From Bradyrhizobium sp. BRP22 (GTDB lineage: Bacteria; Pseudomonadota; Alphaproteobacteria; Rhizobiales; Xanthobacteraceae): a DNA stretch of 64,000 nucleotides. Below the pieces are notes generated by a model. It did no database searches. It saw only the letters and a list, made by a program, of their open reading frames with translations, and was not told where the DNA came from. The translations under genes and the position numbers were made by a program. Position 1 is the stretch's first letter. Each line of letters begins with the position of its first letter. Positions 18,296 to 26,833 of the stretch are shown here, piece after piece. The stretch lies in the NCBI RefSeq assembly GCF_020194175.1, contig NZ_JADYVX010000016.1, positions 93,864 through 157,863 of the forward strand, written 5' to 3'.

Positions 18296-19312
18296 CTACG
18301 CGAACACCCTGTCCAGCGCCGCTTCATACGCGGCATAAACCAGCTCCGGGTGCGAGCGGCTCAGCGCTTCCATCTTCACTCCGGCGTTGATTTCGAGGAT
18401 CCGCCAGGTGCCACCGGTGCGTACGACATCGATCGAGCCGAAGCGGATGCCGATCGCCCGGGCGGCCTTGATTGCGATCTCGATGCAGGCGTCGCGCGTC
18501 TCGCCGTGCTTCAGCAATACCGGCCGCGCGCCGAAATCCAGGTTGTGACGCCAGTTGAGGATGCGCCGTTCGCCTGCCGGGACGATCGCGTCGAGGCCGC
18601 CGCGGCCGAGCTCGGCAATCAGGCCTGATAGCACCGCCGATCGCCGCCCGGCAGGTGTGGCCGCGAGCGCAAGCTCGATCAGCGAATGGCTGCCGTCGCC
18701 GATCACGAACGGGCGCTCCTTGCTGTAGACGACGACAGGGAGATCATCGACCAGGACGACACGGACCTCGTCCTCGATCTCGACATAGGGCGAAATGGCC
18801 AGGCTCGGATAGACCGCCAGAATCCTGCCGACCGCGAGTTCGAGGGCGAGCCTTGTCGTCACCCGGACGACGCCGTCGCCCGACGTTCCTTCGTTCGGCT
18901 TGACGACGAGTCCCGTGGGATGCTCGGCCAGCAGCCGCAGCATCGTTTCCCAGGAGCCGGACGCCGGCGCATAGGCCGCAAGTTTCGGCCCCAGGAACAG
19001 GGTGTGGGGGATGCAGGGCACGCCGAAACACTGCAGAACCTCGGCGGTCGCCGCCTTGTCATTGGCGATCTGGTGCGCGGCCGCGCTGTTCAGCCCGACG
19101 TCATAGCCGAAGGCGAGGTGCCGCCGCTCGCCCCGCTGCATCACGATCAGCCAGCCATCCGACTTCACCTCGACCGTAATCCTACGGGCAAGACAGTATT
19201 TCGCGACCGCGTCGACGAAGATCCGCTGGCTGCTTGGGATCGCCAAGTCGATTTTTCCTCTCTCGGTGGCCTGTTGTGGAATTAATTGCTCGATCGGCGT
19301 CGTTTCCGGCAA
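18296..19312 (-). CDS. Stand-alone ATP-grasp ligase (RimK/cyanophycin synthetase-like)
   Basis: A protein of about 338 aa with an ATP-grasp fold. The ATP-binding lysine and glycine loop are in GLVVKPNEGTSGDGVVRV (about residues 135-152), YSKERPFVIGDGSHS follows near 205, and the Mg-binding Glu/Asn are in WRILEINAGVKMEAL near 310. Such enzymes join a carboxylate to an amine or amino acid through an acylphosphate. The C-terminal half resembles RimK and the cyanophycin synthetase ATP-grasp domain, but no Mur-ligase domain is fused. The start is a TTG without a clear ribosome-binding site and is uncertain. No substrate partner lies next to it. Confidence 0.72.
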   Translation of the reverse strand: MPETTPIEQLIPQQATERGKIDLAIPSSQRIFVDAVAKYCLARRITVEVKSDGWLIVMQRGERRHLAFGYDVGLNSAAAHQIANDKAATAEVLQCFGVPCIPHTLFLGPKLAAYAPASGSWETMLRLLAEHPTGLVVKPNEGTSGDGVVRVTTRLALELAVGRILAVYPSLAISPYVEIEDEVRVVLVDDLPVVVYSKERPFVIGDGSHSLIELALAATPAGRRSAVLSGLIAELGRGGLDAIVPAGERRILNWRHNLDFGARPVLLKHGETRDACIEIAIKAARAIGIRFGSIDVVRTGGTWRILEINAGVKMEALSRSHPELVYAAYEAALDRVFA

Positions 19313-19537
19313 GTTAATTGCGCCGCGGCGGAAACCTTAACAACGATGTTTTGAACCATTCTGCGAAATCAATCGACAGCCATGCCGAGTTCGCAATTGC
19401 ACAATGGATGAATTCCATTATGTGTGTCAGCGGCGCGACGGCAGGCGGGCTCCTCCTTGATGTCGGTCACTTTCGTGCGGTCGATCCGCCGCTAGATCGA
19501 CTTCGTTTATGTAAGGTCAATCGGAAAAACCAGACAC

Positions 19538-20311
19538 ATGAGCGCGTTCTATCGAGAGAAGGTACTTTCTGTTCGTCACTGGACCGATACGCTTTTCAGC
19601 TTCCGAGCCACCCGCGATACGGGTTTCCGCTTCCAGAACGGCCAGTTCGCCATGATCGGTCTCGAGATCGATGGCCGGCCGCTGCTGCGCGCCTATTCGA
19701 TGGCGAGCGCCAATCACGAGGAAGAGCTCGAGTTCTTCTCGATCAAGGTTCAGGACGGGCCGCTGACCTCCAAGCTGCAGAAGATCCGGGAAGGCGACAC
19801 CATCCTGGTCGGCCGCAAGGCGACCGGCACGCTGATCACCGACAATCTCATCCCCGGGAAGCGGTTGATGCTGCTGTCGACCGGCACCGGCCTCGCGCCC
19901 TTTGCGAGCCTGATCAAGGACCCCGAAGTCTACGACCGCTACGACACCATCGTGCTGGTCCATGGCTGCCGCCAAGTGGCCGAGCTTGCCTATGGCGAGG
20001 AGCTGGTCGCCAATCTGCGTGACGACGAATTGTTCGGTCCGCTGCTCGCCGAGAAGCTGCTCTATTATCCGACTGTGACGCGCGAGCCGTTCCGCAACCG
20101 TGGCCGCATCACCGACCTGATCACGTCGGACCAGCTCTTCAACGACATCCACCAGGCGCCGCTCGATCTCGAGACCGACCGCATCATGATGTGCGGCAGC
20201 CCGGCGATGCTGGAAGACCTGCGCAAGCTGTTCGAGAGCCGCGGCTTCACCGAAGGCAACCACAGCTCGCCTGGTCATTTCGTGATCGAAAAGGCCTTCG
20301 TCGAGCGCTGA
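19538..20311 (+). CDS. fpr: Ferredoxin--NADP(+) reductase
   Basis: A 257-aa cytosolic flavoprotein exchanging electrons between NADPH and ferredoxin or flavodoxin. The FAD-binding motif RAYSMAS is near residue 50, the NADP-binding STGTGLAPFASLI near 110-122, MMCGSPAML near 216, and the C-terminus EKAFVER is typical of the bacterial (subclass I) Fpr with an aromatic residue near the end. Length is normal. It is monocistronic, divergent from the ATP-grasp gene and followed by a palindromic repeat. In this group Fpr is often linked with oxidative-stress defence and iron metabolism. Confidence 0.93.
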   Translation: MSAFYREKVLSVRHWTDTLFSFRATRDTGFRFQNGQFAMIGLEIDGRPLLRAYSMASANHEEELEFFSIKVQDGPLTSKLQKIREGDTILVGRKATGTLITDNLIPGKRLMLLSTGTGLAPFASLIKDPEVYDRYDTIVLVHGCRQVAELAYGEELVANLRDDELFGPLLAEKLLYYPTVTREPFRNRGRITDLITSDQLFNDIHQAPLDLETDRIMMCGSPAMLEDLRKLFESRGFTEGNHSSPGHFVIEKAFVER

Positions 20312-20343
20312 TCGGCGTCGGTTTTTCAGCCAACTCTCTCCTG

Positions 20344-20450
20344 CGTCATTCCGGGGTGCGCGCAGCGCGAGCCCGGAATCCATTTCTCCGCCGGCGTTTG
20401 CGGCCCGATGGATTCCGGGCCCATCGCTGCGCGATGTCCCGGAATGACGG
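20344..20450. repeat. Palindromic intergenic repeat (CGTCATTCCGG family)
   Basis: Ends CGTCATTCCGG and CCGGAATGACGG are inverse complements, with inner CCCGGAATCCAT and ATGGATTCCGGG arms flanking a Gly/Cys-coding-like GC-rich core. It fills much of the 314-bp space between fpr and the FMN oxidoreductase. No promoter is obvious in the remainder. Confidence 0.85.
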
Positions 20451-20625
20451 CGGAGAGCGGCCGCGTTCTCCTTCGTTGCAGCGCAATACACTCCCCCGGA
20501 TCGTGTAGCGTCGGTGTCACATCTGTGAACCCGAACGCCCATTATACCGTATGGTGGACGGGGCGGGATGGAATAGGCTCCCCCGCTCGCCAATAACGAC
20601 CCGCCCGGGTCCGCTGAGGGGTTTC

Positions 20626-22251
20626 ATGGAAACGCTGCTGCTTCCATTCTCGCCGCGCTTCATCGTGCTTACGATCTGCGCGGTCGCCACCGCGCTCTTG
20701 CTCGTGCTCGGAATCTCCGACCGGAAGATCATCGACCTCATCCTGGTGCCGCTCTTGATCTTCGGCGCGCTCACGCTGCTTGGCGTCCGCGACCTCATGC
20801 AGAAGCACCACGCGGTGCTGCGCAACTATCCGATCTCGGCGCATTTGCGCTTCCTGCTCGAAGAGATCCGCCCGGAGATGCGGCAATATTTCTTCGAGAG
20901 CGAGAAGGACGGCATGCCGTTCTCCCGCGACACCCGCGCCGTGGTCTATCAGCGCGCCAAGATGGCGCTCGACAAGCGGCCGTTCGGCACCCAGGAGGAC
21001 GTCTATCGCGAGGGCTACGAATGGATGCATCATTCGGTGGTGCCGAAGCCCTATTCGAACGAGAAATTCCGCATCACCATCGGCGGCCCGGATTGCACCA
21101 GGCCTTATTCCGCCTCCGTCTTCAACATCTCTGCGATGAGCTTTGGCGCGCTCAGCCCTAATGCGGTGCGCGCGCTCAACGCCGGCGCCAGGAAGGGCGG
21201 CTTCGCGCATGACACTGGCGAAGGCGGCGTCAGCCCCTATCACCGCGAGAAGGGCGGCGACATCATCTGGGAAATCGGCTCGGGCTATTTCGGCTGCCGC
21301 AATCGCGATGGCACGTTCAATCCGGACGAGTTCGTGCGCGTCGCCGCCGACCAGCAGATCAAGATGGTCGAGCTCAAGATGAGCCAGGGCGCCAAGCCCG
21401 GCCATGGCGGCGTGCTGCCGGCGGCCAAGGTCTCGGAAGAGATCGCCAAGATCAGGGGCGTTCCCCTAGGCGAGGATTGCATTTCGCCGGCGTCCCACAA
21501 GGCGTTCTCGACGCCGCTCGAGATGATGGCGTTCGTCGGCGAAATGCGCCGGCTCTCGGGCGGCAAGCCCGCCGGCTTCAAGCTCTGCATCGGCCATCCC
21601 TGGGAGTTCCTCGCGATCTGCAAGGCGATGCTCGAAAGCGGGATCTATCCCGACTTCATCGTGATCGACGGCAATGAGGGCGGCACCGGTGCCGCGCCGC
21701 TCGAATTCATGGATCATCTCGGCATGCCGATGCGCGAGGGCGTCAATTTCGCCCATAACGCCTTGGTCGGCATCAATGCGCGAAGCCGCATCAAGATCGG
21801 CGCGTCCGGCAAGATCGCCACCGCCTTCGACATGGCGCGCGCGATGTCGATCGGCGCCGACTGGTGCAATTCGGCGCGCGGCTTCATGTTCGCGCTCGGC
21901 TGCATCCAGTCCTTGAGCTGCCACACCGACCGCTGCCCGACCGGCGTGACTTCGCAGGACCCGATCCGCAATCGCGCGCTCTATGTCCCCGACAAGATCG
22001 AGCGCGTCTGCAATTATCACCACGCGACGCTGCATGCGCTGGCCGAGCTGCTCGCCGCCGCCGGCCTCGAACATCCGCAGGAGCTGCGGCCGATCCATTT
22101 CACGCAGCGGACGTCGACCACGGAAGTCCGCACCTTTGCCGAGCTGTATCCGTCGCTGCGCCCGGGTGAATTGCTCGAAGGCACCCAGGACCGCCGCTTC
22201 CGCGACGCCTGGGCCATGGCCCGCCCCGACTCGTTCCAGCCGGCGGGGTAG
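20626..22251 (+). CDS. FMN-binding glutamate synthase family oxidoreductase, membrane-anchored
   Basis: A 541-aa protein with the FMN/Fe-S synthase domain of GltB but no glutaminase domain. Two hydrophobic segments (about residues 8-50) predict an N-terminal membrane anchor. The TIM-barrel phosphate-binding region includes VIDGNEGGTGAAPLEF near 345, and the [3Fe-4S] Cys cluster is in CIQSLSCHTDRCPTG near 425. Members of this stand-alone class have unclear substrates; glutamate synthase activity should not be assumed. The start at 20626 has GAGGGG upstream, whereas the longer open frame begins in repeat-rich DNA. A strong hairpin lies 5 nt after the stop. Confidence 0.88.
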   Translation: METLLLPFSPRFIVLTICAVATALLLVLGISDRKIIDLILVPLLIFGALTLLGVRDLMQKHHAVLRNYPISAHLRFLLEEIRPEMRQYFFESEKDGMPFSRDTRAVVYQRAKMALDKRPFGTQEDVYREGYEWMHHSVVPKPYSNEKFRITIGGPDCTRPYSASVFNISAMSFGALSPNAVRALNAGARKGGFAHDTGEGGVSPYHREKGGDIIWEIGSGYFGCRNRDGTFNPDEFVRVAADQQIKMVELKMSQGAKPGHGGVLPAAKVSEEIAKIRGVPLGEDCISPASHKAFSTPLEMMAFVGEMRRLSGGKPAGFKLCIGHPWEFLAICKAMLESGIYPDFIVIDGNEGGTGAAPLEFMDHLGMPMREGVNFAHNALVGINARSRIKIGASGKIATAFDMARAMSIGADWCNSARGFMFALGCIQSLSCHTDRCPTGVTSQDPIRNRALYVPDKIERVCNYHHATLHALAELLAAAGLEHPQELRPIHFTQRTSTTEVRTFAELYPSLRPGELLEGTQDRRFRDAWAMARPDSFQPAG

Positions 22252-22255
22252 CACG

Positions 22256-22282
22256 CAACCTCCCCTCGAAAAGGGGAGGTTG
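22256..22282 (+). terminator. Hairpin after the glutamate-synthase-like gene
   Basis: CAACCTCCCCT and AGGGGAGGTTG flank a short cgaaa-type loop, giving a very stable stem that begins just after the stop codon. The position fits a terminator or 3'-end stabiliser, but there is no T-run, and similar sequence is common as a repeat in this group. Confidence 0.6.
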
Positions 22283-22387
22283 GTTTGCGCGCAAGCGCAA
22301 ACCGGGTGGGGATCATCTCTCTCCACATGCACAGTTGCGCCCGGGGCTGACCCCCATCCCAGCCTTCCCCCTTTCAGGGGAAGGAGC

Positions 22388-22426
22388 TATCCCGGGTTGC
22401 GCTTCGCTTCACCCGGGCTACGGGAT
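22388..22426. repeat. Short palindrome (CCCGGGTTGCGC...CACCCGGG)
   Basis: ATCCCGGGT and ACCCGGGCTACGGGAT form inverse arms around GCGCTTCGCTTC. It is a half-size relative of the element at 45993-46086. It lies in the convergent gap between the glutamate-synthase-like gene and the ABC ATPase. Confidence 0.65.
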
Positions 22427-22435
22427 CGATCGCTA

Positions 22436-22484
22436 GAGCATGATCCGGAAAAGTGGATACCGGTTTTCCGAAAAGATCATGCTC
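22436..22484. repeat. 49-bp palindromic repeat GAGCATGATC...GATCATGCTC, copy 1
   Basis: The 49-bp element has perfect outer arms GAGCATGATC and GATCATGCTC and inner CGGAAAA and TTTTCCG arms. It is identical to 44112-44160 except for one base (A to G at the middle). A decayed relative lies at 23925-23954. It sits in an intergenic gap. Confidence 0.92.
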
Positions 22485-22533
22485 AAACAAAAAGATGGAG
22501 CGGGATGATGTTTCGAAGAAAAATCATCACGCT

Positions 22534-23847
22534 CTAATGAGGGTTCTCCAAACTGAACGTCTCCGACTGTTCGTCATAGGCGAACAGCTCGGCGTAACGT
22601 CCCCATGAGACGATGGTCTTCAGCGTCTCATCCGCATAATCCTCGGACATGTAGTCCTCGAGCTCGTTGCGGAAGCGCGCGGCGGGCGCGGTGTGGGACG
22701 GGCGCTCGTCGAGCACGCGCTGGATCAGGCCCATCACCGGCACATAGTTGATCAGGTGCTCGGCGAACAGTTTCTTGCGCGCGTCGGTCTCGAGATGGGC
22801 AAAGCGCAGGCCGGCGTCCGTCAGCACCAGGTCGCCTTCGCTCAACCGCGCGAAACGCAACAGCTGCAGCGACTCGCCGAGATGCAGGATCTCGTCGGTT
22901 TCCATTTGCAGGCTGCCGGCGAGCACCGGCAGGTCGGCGTGGCCGTGATACGGCGGCCCTGCCAGCGTCTCGATCAGGCCGGACAATTCGTTGGATGAAA
23001 CATGGTCGAGCACCATGCCGACGCCGGCGCCGGAAATCGCCTCCGCCGCGGCGGTCGACCTGGGTTCAGGCCGCTGTGTCATGCGCGCATAGATGCTATC
23101 GACGAGCTGGCGAAATGCCGGATCAAGCCGGTTGCGCGGGTGCGGGAAGTCGACCTTGATCTCGGTCGCCACCCTGCCTGGATTGGACGAGAACACGAGA
23201 ATGCGGTCGCACATCAGCACCGCCTCCTCGATATTATGCGTCACCATCAGCACCGATTTGATCGGCAGCCGGCCTTCGGTCCAGAGATCGATCAGGTCCG
23301 TGCGCAGCGTCTCGGCGGTCAGGACGTCGAGCGCCGAGAACGGCTCGTCCATCAACAGCAGGTCCGGATCCACCACCAGCGCACGCGCGAAGCCGACGCG
23401 CTGGCGCATGCCCCCGGACAATTCCTTGGGGTAGGCGGATTCGAAGCCGTCGAGGCCGATCAGGTCGATCGCGGCCAGCGCGCGCGTGCGCCGCTCGGCG
23501 CCATCGATGCCGAGCGCTTCGAGCCCGAGCTCGACATTCTGCAGCACCGTGAGCCAGGGAAACAGCGCGAACGACTGGAACACCATCGCGACGCCGTTCG
23601 GGGGACCTGCGATTTTCTTGCCGCGGCAGACCGCCTCTCCCGAGGAGGGATCGACGAGGCCGGCGATGATGCGGAGCAGTGTCGATTTGCCGGAGCCGGA
23701 GCGGCCGAGCAGGCCGACGATCTCGCCGGCGCGGATGGTCAGGTCGACATTTTCGAGCACCAGCAGGTTCTCGCCGCTGCCCTTGGGAAAGGAGCGGCAG
23801 ACGCCGCGGATGTCGATGAGGTTGGGCTCAGCGGATTGTTCGAGCAT
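22534..23847 (-). CDS. ABC transporter ATPase with C-terminal AAA-associated domain (nitrate/sulfonate type)
   Basis: A 437-aa protein. The N-terminal 260 residues are an ABC ATPase: Walker A GRSGSGKST near residue 48, signature LSGGMRQRV near 143, Walker B LLLMDEPFSALD near 163 and the switch His in MVTHNIEEA. The remaining 160 residues are the AAA-associated extension with no nucleotide motif, found on ATPases of SsuB/TauB-like importers. Its permease and binding protein normally adjoin but are absent here on both sides, so it is an orphan within this window. It could energise the permease at the left edge only if encoded in trans. Confidence 0.87.
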   Translation of the reverse strand: MLEQSAEPNLIDIRGVCRSFPKGSGENLLVLENVDLTIRAGEIVGLLGRSGSGKSTLLRIIAGLVDPSSGEAVCRGKKIAGPPNGVAMVFQSFALFPWLTVLQNVELGLEALGIDGAERRTRALAAIDLIGLDGFESAYPKELSGGMRQRVGFARALVVDPDLLLMDEPFSALDVLTAETLRTDLIDLWTEGRLPIKSVLMVTHNIEEAVLMCDRILVFSSNPGRVATEIKVDFPHPRNRLDPAFRQLVDSIYARMTQRPEPRSTAAAEAISGAGVGMVLDHVSSNELSGLIETLAGPPYHGHADLPVLAGSLQMETDEILHLGESLQLLRFARLSEGDLVLTDAGLRFAHLETDARKKLFAEHLINYVPVMGLIQRVLDERPSHTAPAARFRNELEDYMSEDYADETLKTIVSWGRYAELFAYDEQSETFSLENPH

Positions 23848-23924
23848 GGCGGCTCCTCATCACCCCAGGCGAAGCGGCGGGACAACGGTTCTTTAAATCG
23901 ATCTTCCGCGCCGTCCTTTCGCTT

Positions 23925-23954
23925 GAGCACGATCTTCTTGCGGAAGGTATGCTC
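23925..23954. repeat. Decayed GAGCATGATC-type repeat
   Basis: GAGCACGATCTTCTTGCGG followed by GGTATGCTC resembles a shortened, mutated copy of the 49-bp palindrome at 22436-22484. It ends at the stop codon of the porin gene, in the short gap before the ABC ATPase gene. Confidence 0.4.
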
Positions 23955-25960
23955 TAGAATTCCCCGTGCAGCCTTCCCGAGAAGATGTGCACCGGGCCAC
24001 GGTCGGCGTTATAGGCGGGGTTTGTGATGAACTGATAGTCCGCCGTCAAGGTGACCTGCTTGGTCAGGGCGTAGGCGTAGTAGGCTTCGAGGATGCGTTC
24101 GCGGCGATAGTTCAGCGCGCCGTCGCCGATCAGAATGCCGAGGCCGCCGGCGGCGATGAAATCACGGTGATCCCTTGACAGCGAATTGATCGCGCCGCCG
24201 ATGCCGATGACGTCATCCGGCCGACCCCATCTGGTGCCCTTGATCGAGGCGCCCATCGACAGCGAGGCGTCGATGTCGGTGAAGGCCATGATCTCGGTCT
24301 TGCCGTTATTCCAGCTCCAGCGGCCGAACAGGCCGAGATCGTCGGAGAGCGCCTGTTCGAGATTGATCACATAGCCGTATTTGATGCGGCCGGTCCGCGT
24401 CAGCGCAATGTCGAGATTGAGCGCGGGATTGTCCAGCGTCTCGCGATAGCTGCCGGAGAAGGCGCTATTCAGCCAGGCGATCGTGCGTATCTTGCCGGGC
24501 AGCGAGAACAGAGAATAGCGTCCCTCATATTCGAGCACGTAAGTTCCGCGCTCGAACACGTTGGTGTCGAAGCTGTTGGCGTTCGACACCGACTGCATCA
24601 GGAAATATCCGCCGCGCAGCGCCCATCGTTTCTGGTTGAGCTCGGCGGTGACGCCGTAGGTCAGGCCGACCTTGTCGGCGGAATAGTCGAAGGCGCCAGG
24701 GGCCCACATCGCCCAGTTCATGAAATCCCTGCGCGTGTCCTTGGCATAGGCGTTGCCGTCGAACACGTCGAGCACGGCGAACTTGCCGGCCTGCACCGTC
24801 AATCTTGATACGTCGACCTTGCCGCCGAGCTGGGTTGGCCCGCTCGGCAATTCCTCCTGCTCGCCGCCGAAGCCAAAGGTCTGGCGCAGGAACAGGCGCG
24901 AGGTGTTGTAATGCGGGTAGGGAAAGTTCGATTTCTGCGCTTCGCCATTGGAAAAGCCGGCGAGGCCCACGGTATCGTTCAAGCCGAAGCCCTGCAGCAG
25001 CTCGGGATTGTAATAGACCTCGCCGCCGTCCCAGAGCCGCGCATTCAGGAACAGGCTGTTGCTCCAGGTCGCCTGCGCCTGCCGCGCCGGCGTCAGGCTG
25101 TTGGTGCCGGTGTAGGGCGCGCGGAACGCCGGATAGCCTTGCGGCAGGTAGGTGGTCTGGCCGTGGATCTCCCAGCGGTCGGATTCGGGATCGGTGATGT
25201 CGGTCTTCGGTGTCTGGCCTGGGGCGCCCGGCCAGTCGATCTTGCGATTGAGGCCGATGCGCACCGACTGGAAATCCAGGCTCGAGGAATACTGTGTGCC
25301 CGACGGCAGGAACTGGATGTTGGCCCTGTCGAACCGGCTGTAGAGATATTCGAGCCGCGCAGTCCAGTGTGGGGCGAAGGCATATTCGAAGCCCGCGCCG
25401 GCAGCCCAGCCAAGGCGGACATGGATTTCCTTCTCCTCGTCGCCGGTCGCGGCCGGCGTGTTGAGGAAGCGCCCGCCGGCATAGGCGAAGCCGCCGGTCA
25501 CATAACCAAGCCATGGGCCGCTCGCATAGCCGAGCCGGCCGCGGATCGTGCCGATATAGTCCCATTGCTCGACGAAGTCGGAGCGCGGCGTCGCAAGCAA
25601 CGTCACCACCGAATTCGAGGGCAGATAGTTCGGAAAGGTCAGATCGCCCTCGACGCCAAGCAGCAGGCCTGAGGGCAGGTGAACATTGTAGCCGGCCTGC
25701 ACGCCGCCGATCATGCCGCTCACCCTGCTGCTGGCGGCGCTGACGAGGGGATCGGCCAGCACCGCGTTCGAGGAGCCGAAGCCGTAGCCGGCATGCGCAC
25801 CGATGTAGAGCCCGGTCCAGTCGAACAGCGGCTGTGCGTAGGGCGCCTTGACCGGCAGCCTGATGTCGGCCGCAAGCGCCGGGCCGCTCAGGGCAAAGGT
25901 CGCGATCGCCGCGTGACCAAGAACAAGGATCTGCTCGAACGATCGGCTGCGGCGCGGCAT
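23954..25960 (-). CDS. Outer-membrane porin: Omp25/31-like barrel fused to OprB-type carbohydrate porin domain
   Basis: A protein of about 668 aa. A signal peptide (to about residue 30, GPALA-AD) leads into an eight-strand-type barrel with FDWTGLYIGAHAGYGFG near residue 45 and GLLLGVEGDL, typical of Omp25/Omp31 opacity-like proteins. From about residue 240 the sequence changes to an OprB-like porin (WEIHGQTTYLPQGYPAF, then a long barrel ending in RLHGEF with terminal Phe). Two outer-membrane families are thus joined in one chain. The ATG at 25960 is chosen for the signal peptide; longer open sequence upstream has no support. A 21-bp palindrome lies 166 bp upstream. Substrate may be sugars or metal ions. 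Confidence 0.82.
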   Translation of the reverse strand: MPRRSRSFEQILVLGHAAIATFALSGPALAADIRLPVKAPYAQPLFDWTGLYIGAHAGYGFGSSNAVLADPLVSAASSRVSGMIGGVQAGYNVHLPSGLLLGVEGDLTFPNYLPSNSVVTLLATPRSDFVEQWDYIGTIRGRLGYASGPWLGYVTGGFAYAGGRFLNTPAATGDEEKEIHVRLGWAAGAGFEYAFAPHWTARLEYLYSRFDRANIQFLPSGTQYSSSLDFQSVRIGLNRKIDWPGAPGQTPKTDITDPESDRWEIHGQTTYLPQGYPAFRAPYTGTNSLTPARQAQATWSNSLFLNARLWDGGEVYYNPELLQGFGLNDTVGLAGFSNGEAQKSNFPYPHYNTSRLFLRQTFGFGGEQEELPSGPTQLGGKVDVSRLTVQAGKFAVLDVFDGNAYAKDTRRDFMNWAMWAPGAFDYSADKVGLTYGVTAELNQKRWALRGGYFLMQSVSNANSFDTNVFERGTYVLEYEGRYSLFSLPGKIRTIAWLNSAFSGSYRETLDNPALNLDIALTRTGRIKYGYVINLEQALSDDLGLFGRWSWNNGKTEIMAFTDIDASLSMGASIKGTRWGRPDDVIGIGGAINSLSRDHRDFIAAGGLGILIGDGALNYRRERILEAYYAYALTKQVTLTADYQFITNPAYNADRGPVHIFSGRLHGEF

Positions 25961-26125
25961 GGCAGGATTATTTCCAAACTGAACATCGCGACAGCTCGGC
26001 GTGCCCAAAGCGCTGCTACGACGCCATCCCCAACACGAAATCATCACGCCGCCTCTGCACCGGTCGCATGTCCTGATTCCCCGAGCTTGCGCCAGATCGG
26101 GGAAGCCACACTGTACTGCAATCCT

Positions 26126-26146
26126 TATTGCGAATAATTCGCAATA
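26126..26146. promoter_or_regulatory. Perfect 21-bp palindrome, Fur/Mur-family-like box
   Basis: Arms TATTGCGAAT and ATTCGCAATA are perfect complements around a single central A. The TTGCGAAT/ATTCGCAA core resembles operators of Fur-superfamily metal regulators (Fur, Mur). On the minus strand a weak TTGCTA, 17 nt, TAAGGA pair brackets it, so a bound protein would block a promoter reading into the porin gene. Metal control of the porin is inference. Confidence 0.6.
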
Positions 26147-26247
26147 GCAAGAAGGTGCAGGTGCCGTGATCGCTGGATGGCATCGCCTGATGACAGTTTT
26201 GCAACAGGGCGGGCGATCACCTTGTCGCGGTCGGGGGAGGAGACGAC

Positions 26248-26276
26248 GACCCGCCCGGGGGACGACCGGGCGGGTC
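26248..26276. other. GC-rich stem-loop
   Basis: GACCCGCCCGG (26248-26258) and CCGGGCGGGTC (26266-26276) are perfect 11-bp arms around a 7-nt loop. It lies 166 bp downstream of the small His-rich gene (minus strand) and could end its transcript, but has no T-run. The rest of 25961-26441 contains only the palindrome at 26126-26146 and no supported gene. Confidence 0.55.
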
Positions 26277-26441
26277 GGGTACGACACGGGGTGGATGAGG
26301 CGCCCGTGCCGGACGCACAATCCACGGTCGACGTGTTTTCGGGAAGGAGGTTTATCGGTTCGCGTAGCAATCGAGTTTACGCAGATTGCGTCGACCTATC
26401 TGCGCAGAAAATGCGTCAACCAAAACCACTCCGTCGATCGC

Positions 26442-26714
26442 TCAGAAATTGCAGGTGCGCACGCGGCCCATGTAATTGCCGAACGCATCATACTGGCGAA
26501 CCCAGCCGCAGCGGCGATAGCCGTAGTAGTAGCCGTTGTTCGCCGCGATGGCGCTGCCGACGACCGCCGCACCGACGAGGCCAGCACCGACGCCCCAGCC
26601 CCAGTGATGGTGATGGAACGGCTTGGCTTGCGCCTGCGTGGTCGAAGTCGCGATCGTGCCGGTGACAGCGAGCGTGGCGAGAGCGAGAGCGGCAATCTTG
26701 GTCTTGATCGACAT
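26442..26714 (-). CDS. Small secreted His/Gly-rich protein
   Basis: A 90-aa protein with a signal peptide (MSIKTKIAALALATLAVTGT, cleavage likely near AQA-KP). The mature part begins with an FHHHHWGWGVGAGLVGAAVVG stretch, then ANNGYYYGYRRCGWVRQYDAFG and a C-terminal RTCNF with two Cys overall. The Gly zipper-like segment may insert in a membrane, and the His cluster could bind metal. The ATG at 26714 has GGAG upstream. Similar short proteins are widespread in Bradyrhizobium; no function is known to me. Confidence 0.75.
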   Translation of the reverse strand: MSIKTKIAALALATLAVTGTIATSTTQAQAKPFHHHHWGWGVGAGLVGAAVVGSAIAANNGYYYGYRRCGWVRQYDAFGNYMGRVRTCNF

Positions 26715-26833
26715 GGATAACTCCATCCTGTTGAAGGCGGTGCCCTGATGGCCCGCACGCACCGTTGGACGGAGCCTCCACGATTTCGGTTCGAAGCCGA
26801 GGAGGAAAGCTGGCAGAGTCGATGATTCGGCTG

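Noticed and set aside
25961..26320. N-terminal extension of the porin frame
   Set aside because: It contains the palindrome and many Cys/Arg codons, while a signal peptide starts at the ATG at 25960.
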